Shown here: positions 1 through 8,113 of the stretch, in pieces
Layout: each line of letters starts with the position of its first letter
How positions within the stretch are numbered: position 1 is the first letter of the stretch
Notes under the pieces: generated by a model
Database searches by the model: none
Seen by the model: only the letters and a program-made list of their open reading frames with translations
Told to the model about the DNA's origin: nothing
Origin: Pedobacter sp. ISL-64
Lineage (GTDB): Bacteria; Bacteroidota; Bacteroidia; Sphingobacteriales; Sphingobacteriaceae
Length of the DNA: 64,000 bases
Direction of reading: 5' to 3'
Assembly: GCF_018613605.1 (NCBI RefSeq)
Contig: NZ_JAGGPU010000028.1
Location: forward strand, 1-64,000
Made by a program: the position numbers and the translations under genes

Positions 1-2
1 CC

Positions 3-266
3 TATAAAAAAGGATATAAAATTAATTATTCCAGCACCGAAAACAGCGTAGATAAAGCAAAAGAATTAATCAATATGTTCAAATCGCGTAAGGTTGATGC
101 CTACATTATCTCACCGATTAAAGGAATAGAAGAAGATATTCAGATGCTTTTGGATGACGGCAATCCGGTAATCTTGTTTGATAGAAATTTACCAGACATA
201 AATACCAATTCCGTAAACTTGCCGTTCTGGCCGATACTCAAAAAGCAGGTTATGGCTCACAACTAA
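3..266 (+). pseudogene. LacI-family regulator fragment (sugar-binding domain)
   Basis: The frame is open from the left edge. It reads as part of the periplasmic-binding-like effector domain of a LacI/GalR repressor: a KKGYKI strand, a helix, then VDAYIISP and PVILFDRNLPDI, the familiar stretch before the second lobe. The family usually runs about 330 residues, and more than 100 residues should follow this point. Instead similarity stops near position 213, and the frame runs about 16 unrelated residues to a TAA at 264-266. Those last bases are really coding in another frame for a GNAT acetyltransferase. The DNA-binding head would lie left of the window. This is a 3'-truncated remnant; an assembly join is the alternative. 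Confidence 0.75.
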
Positions 267-430
267 TGGCCTATATCCTTGATTTTTGTAAAATTCAAAA
301 AGCGACAAAACTATGGTGCAACGCACGTGTAAATGCTAAGGAATTTTATTTTAAATTTGGCTTCCACGAAACCGATAAAACCTTTTTTAAAGATGGTTAC
401 GATTTTGTAGTAATGGAAAAAGAACTTTAA
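203..430 (+). pseudogene. GNAT acetyltransferase C-terminal fragment
   Basis: In the frame ending with TAA at 428-430 the translation matches the second half of a GNAT N-acetyltransferase. It has the strand-4 and acetyl-CoA loop pattern YQFRKLAVLADTQKAGYGSQ, then a helix, then the AKEFYFKFGFHE motif that follows strand 6 in this superfamily, and a final strand ending MEKEL. No start codon or N-terminal half is present: the frame is closed by a TAG at 182-184, and the intervening sequence is the LacI remnant. The fragment is therefore 5'-truncated and probably not expressed as a working enzyme. Its substrate cannot be told. Confidence 0.7.
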
Positions 431-439
431 ATTACCAAC

Positions 440-517
440 CGTCATGCTGATCCTATTGCTATCGGATTTAGTTCAGCATCTCATTAATCAGATCCTGAAT
501 CAAGTTCAGGATGACGA
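440..517. repeat. CGTCAT...ATGACG dispersed repeat, copy 1
   Basis: The element starts CGTCATGCTGA and ends TTCAGGATGACGA, so its ends are imperfect inverted repeats. The inner part holds CCTGAATCAAGTTCAGG. Related sequence lies at 23157-23190 and 27270-27303 in this window. Elements of this kind are scattered between genes in many Bacteroidota genomes. It fills the gap between the GNAT fragment and the M42 peptidase gene. Confidence 0.6.
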
Positions 518-536
518 ATAATTATAGAATAATATT

Positions 537-1652
537 ATGGCTAAGAAAAAAGACGACGAAAAGAAAAAACATGTTGCTGTGGTAACTAAAAAATCGCTGC
601 AGTTTCTTGAAGAATACATCAATAACCCTGCTCCTACCGGTTACGAATGGGAAGGGCAAAAACTTTGGTTAAACTATTTAAAACCATATATCGACGAACA
701 CTTTATCGATAACTACGGTACCGCTGTAGGTGTTATTAATCCTAAAGCTGCTTTTAAAGTAGTAATAGAAGCACATGCCGATGAAATTTCCTGGTATGTA
801 AATTACATCACCGCAGATGGTTTAATTTATGTAATCCGCAATGGTGGTTCAGATCATCAGATTGCGCCATCAAAACGGGTGAATATTCATACTGAAAAGG
901 GATTGGTTAAAGCAGTATTCGGTTGGCCAGCGATCCACACCCGACATGGCGAAAAAGAACAGGCACCAGAATTAAAAAATATCTTTTTAGACTGTGGTTG
1001 TACTACAAAAGAAGAAGTAGAAAAATTGGGCATCCACGTAGGTTGTGTAATTACCTACGAAGATGAGTTTATGGTTTTGAACGACCGCTATTATGTTGGC
1101 CGTGCCTTAGATAACCGCGTGGGCGGTTTTATGATTGCCGAAGTAGCACGTTTATTAAAAGAGAACAAGAAAAAACTTCCTTTCGGCTTATACATTGTAA
1201 ACTCTGTTCAGGAAGAAATTGGTTTACGCGGTGCCGAGATGATTGCCCAGCGCATCAAACCCAATGTGGCCATTATTACCGATGTAACACACGATACCAC
1301 TACGCCAATGATTAATAAAAACATTCAAGGCGATTTATCAGCCGGTAAAGGCCCCGTGGTTTCGTATGCGCCAGCTGTTCAAACCAATTTAAATAAATTA
1401 TTAATTAAAACCGCTGAGAAAAACCATATTCCTTTCCAGCGTCAGGCGTCTTCGCGTTCTACCGGAACCGATACCGATGCTTTTGCCTATTCGAATGGCG
1501 GCGTACCATCAGCATTAATTTCGCTGCCGTTACGCTATATGCATACTACCGTAGAAATGGTACATAAAGAAGATGTTGATAATGTAATCAGCTTGATTTA
1601 TGAAAGCTTGTTGAACATTACCGACGGTCAGGATTTCAGAGAGTTTAAATAA
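537..1652 (+). CDS. M42 family metallopeptidase (aminopeptidase)
   Basis: This is a cytoplasmic di-zinc aminopeptidase of the M42 family (glutamyl aminopeptidase / tetrahedral aminopeptidase group), which trims peptides from the N terminus. The metal ligands are visible in order: H80 in EAHADEI, the bridging Asp in RALDNRVGG, the catalytic Glu pair in VQEEIGLRGA, the Asp in ITDVTHD, and the His in YMHTTVEMV. Length (371 residues) is normal. The N terminus is a lysine-rich extension of about 12 residues. There is no signal peptide. The stop codon overlaps the ATG of the next gene (TAATG), so the two are probably translationally coupled. The preferred substrate is unknown. Confidence 0.92.
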   Translation: MAKKKDDEKKKHVAVVTKKSLQFLEEYINNPAPTGYEWEGQKLWLNYLKPYIDEHFIDNYGTAVGVINPKAAFKVVIEAHADEISWYVNYITADGLIYVIRNGGSDHQIAPSKRVNIHTEKGLVKAVFGWPAIHTRHGEKEQAPELKNIFLDCGCTTKEEVEKLGIHVGCVITYEDEFMVLNDRYYVGRALDNRVGGFMIAEVARLLKENKKKLPFGLYIVNSVQEEIGLRGAEMIAQRIKPNVAIITDVTHDTTTPMINKNIQGDLSAGKGPVVSYAPAVQTNLNKLLIKTAEKNHIPFQRQASSRSTGTDTDAFAYSNGGVPSALISLPLRYMHTTVEMVHKEDVDNVISLIYESLLNITDGQDFREFK

Positions 1653-1918
1653 TGGAAAAAGTAAATCACCAAAAGATCATCATCAGCACCTTGCTAAAGG
1701 TTTTGCTAATGATTGTTATTATTTTCATTCTTAACTCCTGGCCAAACATTAAACAGAGTTTTAGTGGTAATGTGCCAGCGTTTAGTTATTGGTTAGATCA
1801 TAGTTTCAAAATAAGTAATATCATCCTCATCTTAGGATTTGGTGGTTATTTTTACTATAAAGATTTGAGCGATCAAAAAGAACTGATAGAAAAGTCAAAA
1901 AACACCAATCAGCATTAA
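1652..1918 (+). CDS. small two-span membrane protein, unknown function
   Basis: The 88-residue protein has a hydrophobic stretch at about residues 10-28 (TLLKVLLMIVIIFILNSW) and a second at about 52-66 (NIILILGFGGYFYYK), separated by a loop, with a charged tail. It should be an integral inner-membrane protein with both ends on the same side. I do not recognise a family. Its ATG overlaps the stop of the M42 peptidase gene by one base, and an intrinsic terminator follows directly, so the two form a two-gene operon. Any functional link to the peptidase is only inferred from coupling. Confidence 0.7.
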   Translation: MEKVNHQKIIISTLLKVLLMIVIIFILNSWPNIKQSFSGNVPAFSYWLDHSFKISNIILILGFGGYFYYKDLSDQKELIEKSKNTNQH

Positions 1919-1926
1919 TTATTCCT

Positions 1927-1961
1927 AAATAAGTCAAGTTTTAAAGCTTGACTTATTTTTT
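1927..1961 (+). terminator. intrinsic terminator after the M42 operon
   Basis: AAGTCAAG (1931-1938) pairs with CTTGACTT (1947-1954), extended by AAAT/ATTT, and is followed by a run of seven T. It lies a few bases after the small membrane protein gene. Confidence 0.85.
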
Positions 1962-2105
1962 GCCTGCTCGGGCAACTACGCTAAACCATCCTACCTTTTG
2001 CTCCCCATTTTATTTAAACCCCTGAGCACTAGGTTTATTTTTATTAATACTCAAAATACTTTTAAATTGTTTATGTAATTTCCTCAAATAGTTTATCCTT
2101 TATTT

Positions 2106-2513
2106 ATGAGTACAAATAAGAAAAATATTGATCTATCCATTATTTGCGATGATCATTGGGATGTGGTGTTCGACCACCTTGGCCTTGGTTTTTGGGAATT
2201 AAGTATAGCAACGGGCATACTCCGTTCAACCCGGTCATTTAAGAAAAACCTAGGTTGCCCGCCAGATGAGGTTTTAAGTTATGAAAAATTTTTAGGCTTA
2301 ATTCTACCAGACGACCTTGACCACGTTCAGGATGAAATTGAACTCACGGTTTCGAGAGAAAAAACCAGTTACCACTCAATACATAGAATTTGCAGGCCTA
2401 ACGGTGAAATTAGATGGATTAAAGCCGACGGAATACTATCGCAGCAGGATGGTGAAAGCTTAAAATTAATAGGAACAATTTTAGATGTAACCGATTTAAA
2501 GAATAAGCCGTAA
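2106..2513 (+). CDS. stand-alone PAS domain protein
   Basis: The 135-residue protein is almost entirely one PAS_3-type domain with its PAC segment. Residues 20-45 (HLGLGFWELSIATGILRSTR) are the first PAS strands, YEKFLGLILPDDLDHV is the typical HPDD-like helix, and RPNGEIRWIKADG followed by LIGTILDVTDLK is the PAC motif that normally leads into a kinase. No output domain follows, so it may act as a free sensor or a partner of a kinase. The histidine kinase at 5391-6467 carries the same type of PAS domain. The bound ligand is unknown. It converges with the exonuclease III gene, leaving only 5 bases between the stops. Confidence 0.8.
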   Translation: MSTNKKNIDLSIICDDHWDVVFDHLGLGFWELSIATGILRSTRSFKKNLGCPPDEVLSYEKFLGLILPDDLDHVQDEIELTVSREKTSYHSIHRICRPNGEIRWIKADGILSQQDGESLKLIGTILDVTDLKNKP

Positions 2514-2518
2514 TAATA

Positions 2519-3295
2519 TTAAACTTCGCTCAGTTCAATCCATACCGGACCGTGATCGCTTGTTTTTTCCCAGCCCCTCACATGTTTATCTACTCCTGCA
2601 GATTTTAAGCGATCACTAACCTGAGGACTTAGTAAAAAATGATCAATTCTTAATCCCGCATCTCTACCATATGCATTCCTGAAATAATCCCAAAAGGTAT
2701 ATATGGTTTCCGTAGGGTATAATTTTCTGATTGCATCTGTCCAGCCTTGCGCCATTAAATTTTGAAAAGCCAAACGGGTTTCAGGACGGAATAAAGCATC
2801 TTCAACCCAACGTTCTGGTTTATAGGCATCAAGCTCTGTAGGTATTACGTTATAATCGCCACATAAAACTACTGGTAAATTATATTCTAACAATTTTGCC
2901 GCGTGGGCCGTAAAACGCTCAAACCATCGTAACTTGTATTCGAATTTTGGTCCCGGTGCCGGATTTCCGTTCGGAAGGTAAAGACAACCAATTATAACAT
3001 TATTCACCATTGCTTCGATATATCGGCTGTGCAAATCTTCAGGATCGCCATCCAAATTTCGTTTCAGCTCTTTTATTTCCAGGTTTCGAGTTAATATAGC
3101 AACGCCATTCCAACTTTTTTGACCATGCCAAATGGCATTATAACCGGCATCTTTAATAGCCTGCTCCGGAAATTTTTCTTGCGGAGCCTTTAATTCCTGT
3201 AAACACACTACATCGGGTTGGGTTTCTTCCAGCCAACGTAACAGCACAGGTAAGCGCCCATTTATTCCGTTTACATTATAAGTTGCTATTTTCAT
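2519..3295 (-). CDS. xth: exodeoxyribonuclease III (AP endonuclease)
   Basis: An exonuclease III family enzyme that cuts DNA at abasic sites and removes 3' blocking groups in base excision repair. Family landmarks are present in order: KIATYNVNGI at the N terminus, the metal-binding Glu in CLQELKAP, CGDYNVIPTELD with the catalytic Asp and Asn, RIDHFLLS, and the C-terminal catalytic His in TSDHGPVWIEL. Length (258 residues) is normal. ATG at 3295 begins directly at the first strand, so the start is well supported. It stands alone and converges with the PAS gene. Confidence 0.95.
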   Translation of the reverse strand: MKIATYNVNGINGRLPVLLRWLEETQPDVVCLQELKAPQEKFPEQAIKDAGYNAIWHGQKSWNGVAILTRNLEIKELKRNLDGDPEDLHSRYIEAMVNNVIIGCLYLPNGNPAPGPKFEYKLRWFERFTAHAAKLLEYNLPVVLCGDYNVIPTELDAYKPERWVEDALFRPETRLAFQNLMAQGWTDAIRKLYPTETIYTFWDYFRNAYGRDAGLRIDHFLLSPQVSDRLKSAGVDKHVRGWEKTSDHGPVWIELSEV

Positions 3296-3563
3296 CTGTA
3301 TTAATATGTTTTAATGGTGATGAAGCAATCGTGATTGACCTGGAGTACAGTTTTTGAAAATCATGATAATTTCATTTTATAAATCTCAGCAATAAAACTC
3401 AAAAATGAAACTAAGTGTTTCAGATAGTAAAACTAAGCGTGGCTTAACACCTTCTAATATGTAATCTTTAACTATTTACACTGCTTTTTAAAACTAATAA
3501 TAAACTAAAATGTTTAATTTTGGAGATTCATTCATGTTTGAGCGCATGTTTGAGTTTAGATAT

Positions 3564-3593
3564 AGGGATAGGCTGTTAGTCTATCCCTTTTTT
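3564..3593 (+). terminator. terminator-like hairpin in the 3296-3615 gap
   Basis: AGGGATAG (3564-3571) pairs with CTATCCCT (3581-3588) and is followed by T6 on the plus strand. No annotated plus-strand gene lies directly upstream. The 320-base gap holds a GGAG-ATG leading into a 24-codon frame (3534-3608) that reads through the hairpin. The hairpin could end a small RNA. The rest of the gap is AT-rich with nothing else I can support. Confidence 0.55.
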
Positions 3594-3615
3594 ATGCTCA
3601 AATGATCTTTAGTTT

Positions 3616-3978
3616 TTATCCAACAATGTTTTTCACTTTCTGTTGGAGATCCATGATATCAAAAGGTTTTTCAATGATGGCAGTTGGTGAGCAGCCTAAA
3701 TTATCCATATTTAAAGCAGAAAGCAATATAATGGGCAAATGAGCTGTTTTAGGATTGTGCTTTAGTTTATTGCAAATATTCCTACCATCATGTTTACCAA
3801 TACGGATATCCAATAAAATAATATCTGGCAGAAAATCAGCGATTGCTTCTTCCAGATCATCGGCGCTTAAAACGCCTTTAATAAGGTAATGTTCTTCTTC
3901 AAAAATTAAATTTATAATATCGTGGATGTTCTCATCATCATCAACTATGAAGATTTTCTTAACTAGCAGGTTGCTCAT
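3616..3978 (-). CDS. single-domain response regulator (receiver only)
   Basis: The protein is one CheY-like receiver domain with no output domain. The acidic pocket is DDDE near the start, the phospho-acceptor Asp lies in IILLDIRIG, the conserved Ser is in IILLSALN, and the Lys is in IEKPFD. I chose the ATG at 3978 (120 residues); a TTG three codons upstream is possible but less likely. It is the last of four signalling genes on this strand (kinase, LuxR-type regulator, sigma factor, receiver). It probably relays phosphate or titrates it within that group. The partner kinase is inferred from position only. Confidence 0.88.
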   Translation of the reverse strand: MSNLLVKKIFIVDDDENIHDIINLIFEEEHYLIKGVLSADDLEEAIADFLPDIILLDIRIGKHDGRNICNKLKHNPKTAHLPIILLSALNMDNLGCSPTAIIEKPFDIMDLQQKVKNIVG

Positions 3979-4056
3979 ATGCAACAAATCTAGTTTAAGT
4001 TAATTAGCTCACATGATGTATTTATACCTGAATTTACCGAATAAATGATGAGAACA

Positions 4057-4575
4057 TTAGGCAGCCAAACCAGATTTATAATTTTTAAGCATCTTTTTAA
4101 GAAGCCCTCTCGCTACATGTATTTTGGTTTTTACAGTGCCTAATGGGATATCGAGCTCAGCAGCAATTTCATGATATTTATAACCTTCAAAATAACGGCA
4201 AAAACAAAAACGGCAATCTTCTGGCAAGGCATTTAATGACTTTTGGATGTCCTCCATCATAAACTTTGCCGCACCACCATTAAATGATGCACTTGGAACC
4301 AATTGGATGGAAGTTAAATCCTCTTCCTGCTGGATCATTTCATTTTTCCGTTTTACCTTATAGTAATGATTAAGAAAGGTATTCTTTAGGATCGTAAAAA
4401 GCCAGGCTCGCACGTTACTCCCCATCTCAAACTTAGCCGAAAATCTAAACGCCTTCATAAAGGTGTCTTGAACTAAATCGGCAGCATCGTCTTCGTCATG
4501 CGTATACGCTAATGCGCGATCGAAAAGTGGTTGCCTGTATTGGTATATGTCACAATTGAAATTTAATGTTTCCAT
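4057..4575 (-). CDS. ECF-type RNA polymerase sigma factor
   Basis: A 172-residue group 4 sigma factor with only regions 2 and 4. Region 2 spans roughly residues 10-80 (ADLVQDTFMKAFR, then NVRAWLFTILKNTFLNHYYK, which contacts the -10 element). Region 4 spans roughly 110-165 (LNALPEDCRFCFCRYFEGYKYHEIAAELDIPLGTVKTKIHVARGLLKK in outline), a helix-turn-helix for the -35 element. No anti-sigma gene (FecR type or zinc-finger) is adjacent. The neighbours are a LuxR-type response regulator upstream and a receiver protein downstream, so control by phosphorelay rather than by a membrane anti-sigma is possible, as an inference. Confidence 0.9.
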   Translation of the reverse strand: METLNFNCDIYQYRQPLFDRALAYTHDEDDAADLVQDTFMKAFRFSAKFEMGSNVRAWLFTILKNTFLNHYYKVKRKNEMIQQEEDLTSIQLVPSASFNGGAAKFMMEDIQKSLNALPEDCRFCFCRYFEGYKYHEIAAELDIPLGTVKTKIHVARGLLKKMLKNYKSGLAA

Positions 4576-4699
4576 GATTCGTTTTAGGTCTGATGTAGAT
4601 ATTCAACAAATAGCACCATGCAATGTTATTTGTAGAAATACCCGATTTTTTACGGTTTATTTAAAACACGAAAAAATTGCCCTAAAACGATCAAAAATA

Positions 4700-5350
4700 C
4701 TAGGCTACATAACCATTTCGTATAGCAAAACGAACCAAAGAAGCAGAGTTTTTTGTGCCGGTTTTACTGATTAAAGCTTCCCTCTGGCTCTCTACTGTCC
4801 GCCTGCTTAAGTACAATTTGTCCGCTATTTCTTGATTGGTCAACCCATCCGCGATGAGTTTTAATACATTAATTTCGCGTTCAGAAAAGTTGATTTCAGT
4901 ATTCATTTTTTGCGAAAGCATATTTAACTGGGTATTAAAACGCTCTAAAATGGAGATGCATAAATTAGAGGAAAGGTACCGTTTTCCCTTCATTACATGC
5001 TTTAGGCAAAACAGCAATTCATCTTCTTCGATATCTTTTGACAGGTAAGCAAAAGCGCCTGATGTAAAGGCATTTGATGCGTACTTTTCATCATCTAAAA
5101 TAGACAAAACAACAACTTTTATGTCGTATCCCCGCTCCTTAATGGTGCTGGCTAAAGCTATTCCATCGAGCCCAGGCATTACAATATCTGATAAAATGAT
5201 ATCAGCGTTTATTCCCTTTTCCAAAAGTTCCAAAACCGCCAAACCGTCTGATACTTCTGCAACAACCTTGATGCCTTCGTGTTTTTCTATAAGTGCTTTA
5301 AGTGAGGTCCGGATAATATGGTGATCATCCGCAAGAATAATGTTAATCAT
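4700..5350 (-). CDS. LuxR/NarL-type response regulator
   Basis: The protein has an N-terminal receiver domain (residues 1-120: IILADDHHIIR acidic pair, phospho-acceptor Asp in DIILSDIVMPGLDG, Lys in YLSKDIEEDE) and a C-terminal GerE-type helix-turn-helix (about 150-210: FSEREINVLKLIADGLTNQE, then IADKLYLSRRTVESQ). It should bind DNA when phosphorylated. It lies 40 bases downstream of the histidine kinase gene on the same strand, so the two form a likely two-component pair. Target genes are unknown; the ECF sigma gene next in line is an obvious candidate. Confidence 0.93.
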   Translation of the reverse strand: MINIILADDHHIIRTSLKALIEKHEGIKVVAEVSDGLAVLELLEKGINADIILSDIVMPGLDGIALASTIKERGYDIKVVVLSILDDEKYASNAFTSGAFAYLSKDIEEDELLFCLKHVMKGKRYLSSNLCISILERFNTQLNMLSQKMNTEINFSEREINVLKLIADGLTNQEIADKLYLSRRTVESQREALISKTGTKNSASLVRFAIRNGYVA

Positions 5351-5390
5351 AACTCAAATATAACTTACACTGTTTTAAAATTAAAAAAGG

Positions 5391-6467
5391 CTACTTAGGT
5401 AGCTCAATATAGAAGGTAGTTCCGATACCAATTTTGCTTTTAAACCAGATTTTTCCCTGGTGCAACTCAACAATTGCTTTGATTATTCCCATGCCAAATC
5501 CTCCCGATTCTTCGCCTTTCAAACCTGGTCTTAAAGTTTCGGGCAAATGATCAAAAAGGCCGGCCTGCAACTCATCTGGAATTCCAACCCCATTATCGGC
5601 TACAGTAATTAAAACAGTACTTTCATATTCCTCGGCATGTAAAGTAATATTCCCATAATCGGCAGTAAATTTTATTGAATTTGAGATTAGATTATTGATT
5701 ACCTGCATAAATTTCATGCTATCCAGGTACAGGTAGATCTGTTCGGCAGAACTTGTGAATTTAATATTCTTCATTTTGCCTAGTTTCGATCGTTTGTAAA
5801 AACGAACCACATCCCTAAGTTCCCAGACCAAATCTGCCCGCTCCTTGCCAATTTCTATTACCGATGATTTTAAGAACTCCCGGTTAATCATGCTGCGTAC
5901 CAAAAGCAGGTTACGCTCACACATATCCAGAATAAAAGCTAGTGAGTTTATCATCTGCTCATCGCCTGTTTGAGCAATACTATTTTTCATAGATGAAGCA
6001 GTTAATTTCATCATGGCCAGCGGTTCTTTTAAATCGTGCGCCAATACTTCTAAGGTTATATTTTTTCGGGCGTTTATTTGTTCAATATGGATTTTATTAT
6101 GGCGCATTATCGTGGTATCTTCTACTGTACCTACTAAACGCTTTACTTCCTCATCGGCAACGGCAAACACAATTACCCGCACATATTTTTCTCTATCGGC
6201 AAATATTAACCGGAATTCATATTTTTTCTCCGTACCTTCTTCTAGGCATTCTTTGTAACAGGACATTACATGTGCAACATCTTCGGGATGTACCCGCGCT
6301 AAAGGTAGCTGAGGATTAGCCGCAATTTCATCAAGACCAAGTTCCCAAATTTTACTTATCGATTTATTGAGGTATGAAAAATTTTGTGCCGTATAATCGA
6401 AAATAAAATACCCATCAACAGAGCGGTCGCCCAGGTTACAAAAAAGCTCTTTCTTTAATTCGACCAT
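5391..6467 (-). CDS. PAS-containing sensor histidine kinase
   Basis: A 358-residue kinase without evident membrane spans, so probably cytoplasmic. Residues about 10-120 are a PAS/PAC domain (RVHPEDVAHVMSCY; LVGTVEDTT). The phospho-acceptor is H144 in LAHDLKEP of the HisKA helix. The ATPase domain follows: N box NNLISNSIKF, G1 DNGVGIP, G2 GGFGMGI and the closing GTTFYIELP. It is the first of four minus-strand signalling genes and precedes the LuxR-type regulator by 40 bases. The stimulus is not evident; the PAS domain suggests an intracellular cue. Confidence 0.92.
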   Translation of the reverse strand: MVELKKELFCNLGDRSVDGYFIFDYTAQNFSYLNKSISKIWELGLDEIAANPQLPLARVHPEDVAHVMSCYKECLEEGTEKKYEFRLIFADREKYVRVIVFAVADEEVKRLVGTVEDTTIMRHNKIHIEQINARKNITLEVLAHDLKEPLAMMKLTASSMKNSIAQTGDEQMINSLAFILDMCERNLLLVRSMINREFLKSSVIEIGKERADLVWELRDVVRFYKRSKLGKMKNIKFTSSAEQIYLYLDSMKFMQVINNLISNSIKFTADYGNITLHAEEYESTVLITVADNGVGIPDELQAGLFDHLPETLRPGLKGEESGGFGMGIIKAIVELHQGKIWFKSKIGIGTTFYIELPK

Positions 6468-6699
6468 GATTTAATGTTTGATAATTTGCCACTAAACGAT
6501 GTAATTATATCATCGGCAGCAACCACATCACAAACATCGCACGCCCTAAAAAGTTTTAATCAATAAATGCGTATAATACTTCATATGGAAACATGTAGAT
6601 TACTCTTGATCCGTTTTTAGAGATATTAACATTTTCCACACGATGTGCAAAATTATTTTGCGGATCAAAACCAACTATTGCCTAAATTGTTAAGCATAA

Positions 6700-6806
6700 A
6701 GAAAGATAAAAAAGTCCTGTGAGCGGGAGATCCGCGGAGGGCAGGCACACCATAGAGAAGGCACCATTCTTCTTACCAATAGCCATCGCACAGGTGGCTA
6801 TTTTTA
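6700..6806 (+). ncRNA. candidate structured small RNA with terminator
   Basis: The 350-base gap between the kinase and the frameshifted oxidoreductase contains a compact, relatively GC-rich block. AATAGCCA (6778-6785) pairs with TGGCTATT (6795-6802) and is followed by T-rich sequence, an intrinsic terminator on the plus strand. The terminator loop holds CACAGG (6789-6794), complementary to CCTGTG at 6716-6721, which could form a pseudoknot. GCGG/CCGC at 6723-6735 forms another small hairpin. No protein frame of note lies here. The RNA family is not recognised and the 5' end is a guess. Confidence 0.4.
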
Positions 6807-6817
6807 TTATGTGGTAG

Positions 6818-7932
6818 CTATTTTAAAATCACCTTTCTACCTGTTTGAGCTGATTTTTTCGCAGCCGCTAAAATTTTGACCACAATTAAATTATTCGGCA
6901 GCGAGGATAAATCATTTGCAGGATTAATTTCTCCTTTTAAAACTGCAGATAGATAACTTAAGTGGTTTGAATAAATTGGCTTCAATGTCTTAGCCTGGTA
7001 AATTTTATAATCGTCCTTCCCATTATTCTTTAGCCTTAACGTTTTATCATTAACGGCCTGCATGTATCCATTTACACCAAATACTTCCATATCTTTTATG
7101 CTAAAGGGCCAATTCCATGATGCTTCAATAATTCCCGTGGCCGATGGGTACTCCAATAAAATTGTTGCATCGTCATCAACATTCGGATAAACATCTTTTT
7201 TAATCTGATGGGTAATTGCGCTAACCGAAATTGGGGCTTTTCCATCCATTAACCAGGTCATTAATTAGCACCATAACAGCCAAAATCTACCAATGCGCCT
7301 GCCCCGTTCTGATTGGGATCGGTTAACCAGCTTAAAAACTCAGCACTCACTCCAATTTCTTTTGGTCCCTGATGGCCATCGTGCACGATTATTTTGCGCA
7401 AGGCACCAATGGTATTGGCTTCCTTTACATCCTTGTAAAGCTCCTGATTGCTCGGATACCAGGTAGTTTCGTAATTGGTAAGTACGTGTATTTTATACTG
7501 TGCCGCTAGTTCAGCCATTCTTTCTGCCTGCTTAACTGTTATTGCCAACGGTTTTTCTACCATTACCGATATGCCGAGGGGAGCGGCAGCTTCTACTACA
7601 GCCAAATGTCCGCTTATGGCATTGTATGCCAAAACAACATCAGGTTTCTTTTTCTTTAATAAATCAGGAAGGTTATTATAAAATAGGCTATCGGGAATTT
7701 TATAGCGGTTTTTAAACCTTTTAACCAGCTCAGGATTACTTTCGGCAATACCAATAATGTTCACTTCAGCTTTTTGGTAGCTGTTCATGATAAGATAAAC
7801 ATGATCGTGAGTTAGCCCTGCTATTGCCACATTTAATTTTTGCTGTGCTTTAACAGTGCAAGAAATAAGTAAAAAGCAAAGAATAAAGGTATTGGTGATA
7901 AAAAAACACCTAATCAGATAAGTAGTCCTCAT
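6818..7932 (-). pseudogene. Gfo/Idh/MocA family oxidoreductase, frameshifted
   Basis: Two adjoining frames together encode one NAD(P)-dependent sugar or inositol dehydrogenase-like protein of about 370 residues. The first (7932-7261, 223 residues) has a signal sequence, the Rossmann strand NVAIAGLTHDHV and the family motif VEKPLA, and stops after DFGCYGAN. The second (7261-6818) resumes at MTWLMDGKAPISV, exactly where the family continues. Restoring one T in the AATTAATG at the junction joins them in frame, so a one-base deletion is the simplest cause. The pieces overlap as TAATG, so some coupled translation is possible. A sequencing error is the alternative. The substrate is unknown; secreted members often act on glycosides. 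Confidence 0.85.
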
Positions 7933-8113
7933 ACGCTCATTTCTAAAATTTGATGGTTACCAAATTAGAAATTTAAAAAAGCTCTTGATGTTAATACCTA
8001 AAAATATTACAATGTTGAAGATAGGAAAACGAAGTGGCCAGGATTAAGATATAAATAAAAAGAAAAATCTAACGGGATGACTTAGCTTATTTCTATTGGC
8101 GAAAAACTTAGTT

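Noticed and set aside
3978..3987. TTG start for the receiver protein
   Set aside because: An ATG lies three codons in and fits the receiver-domain start better.
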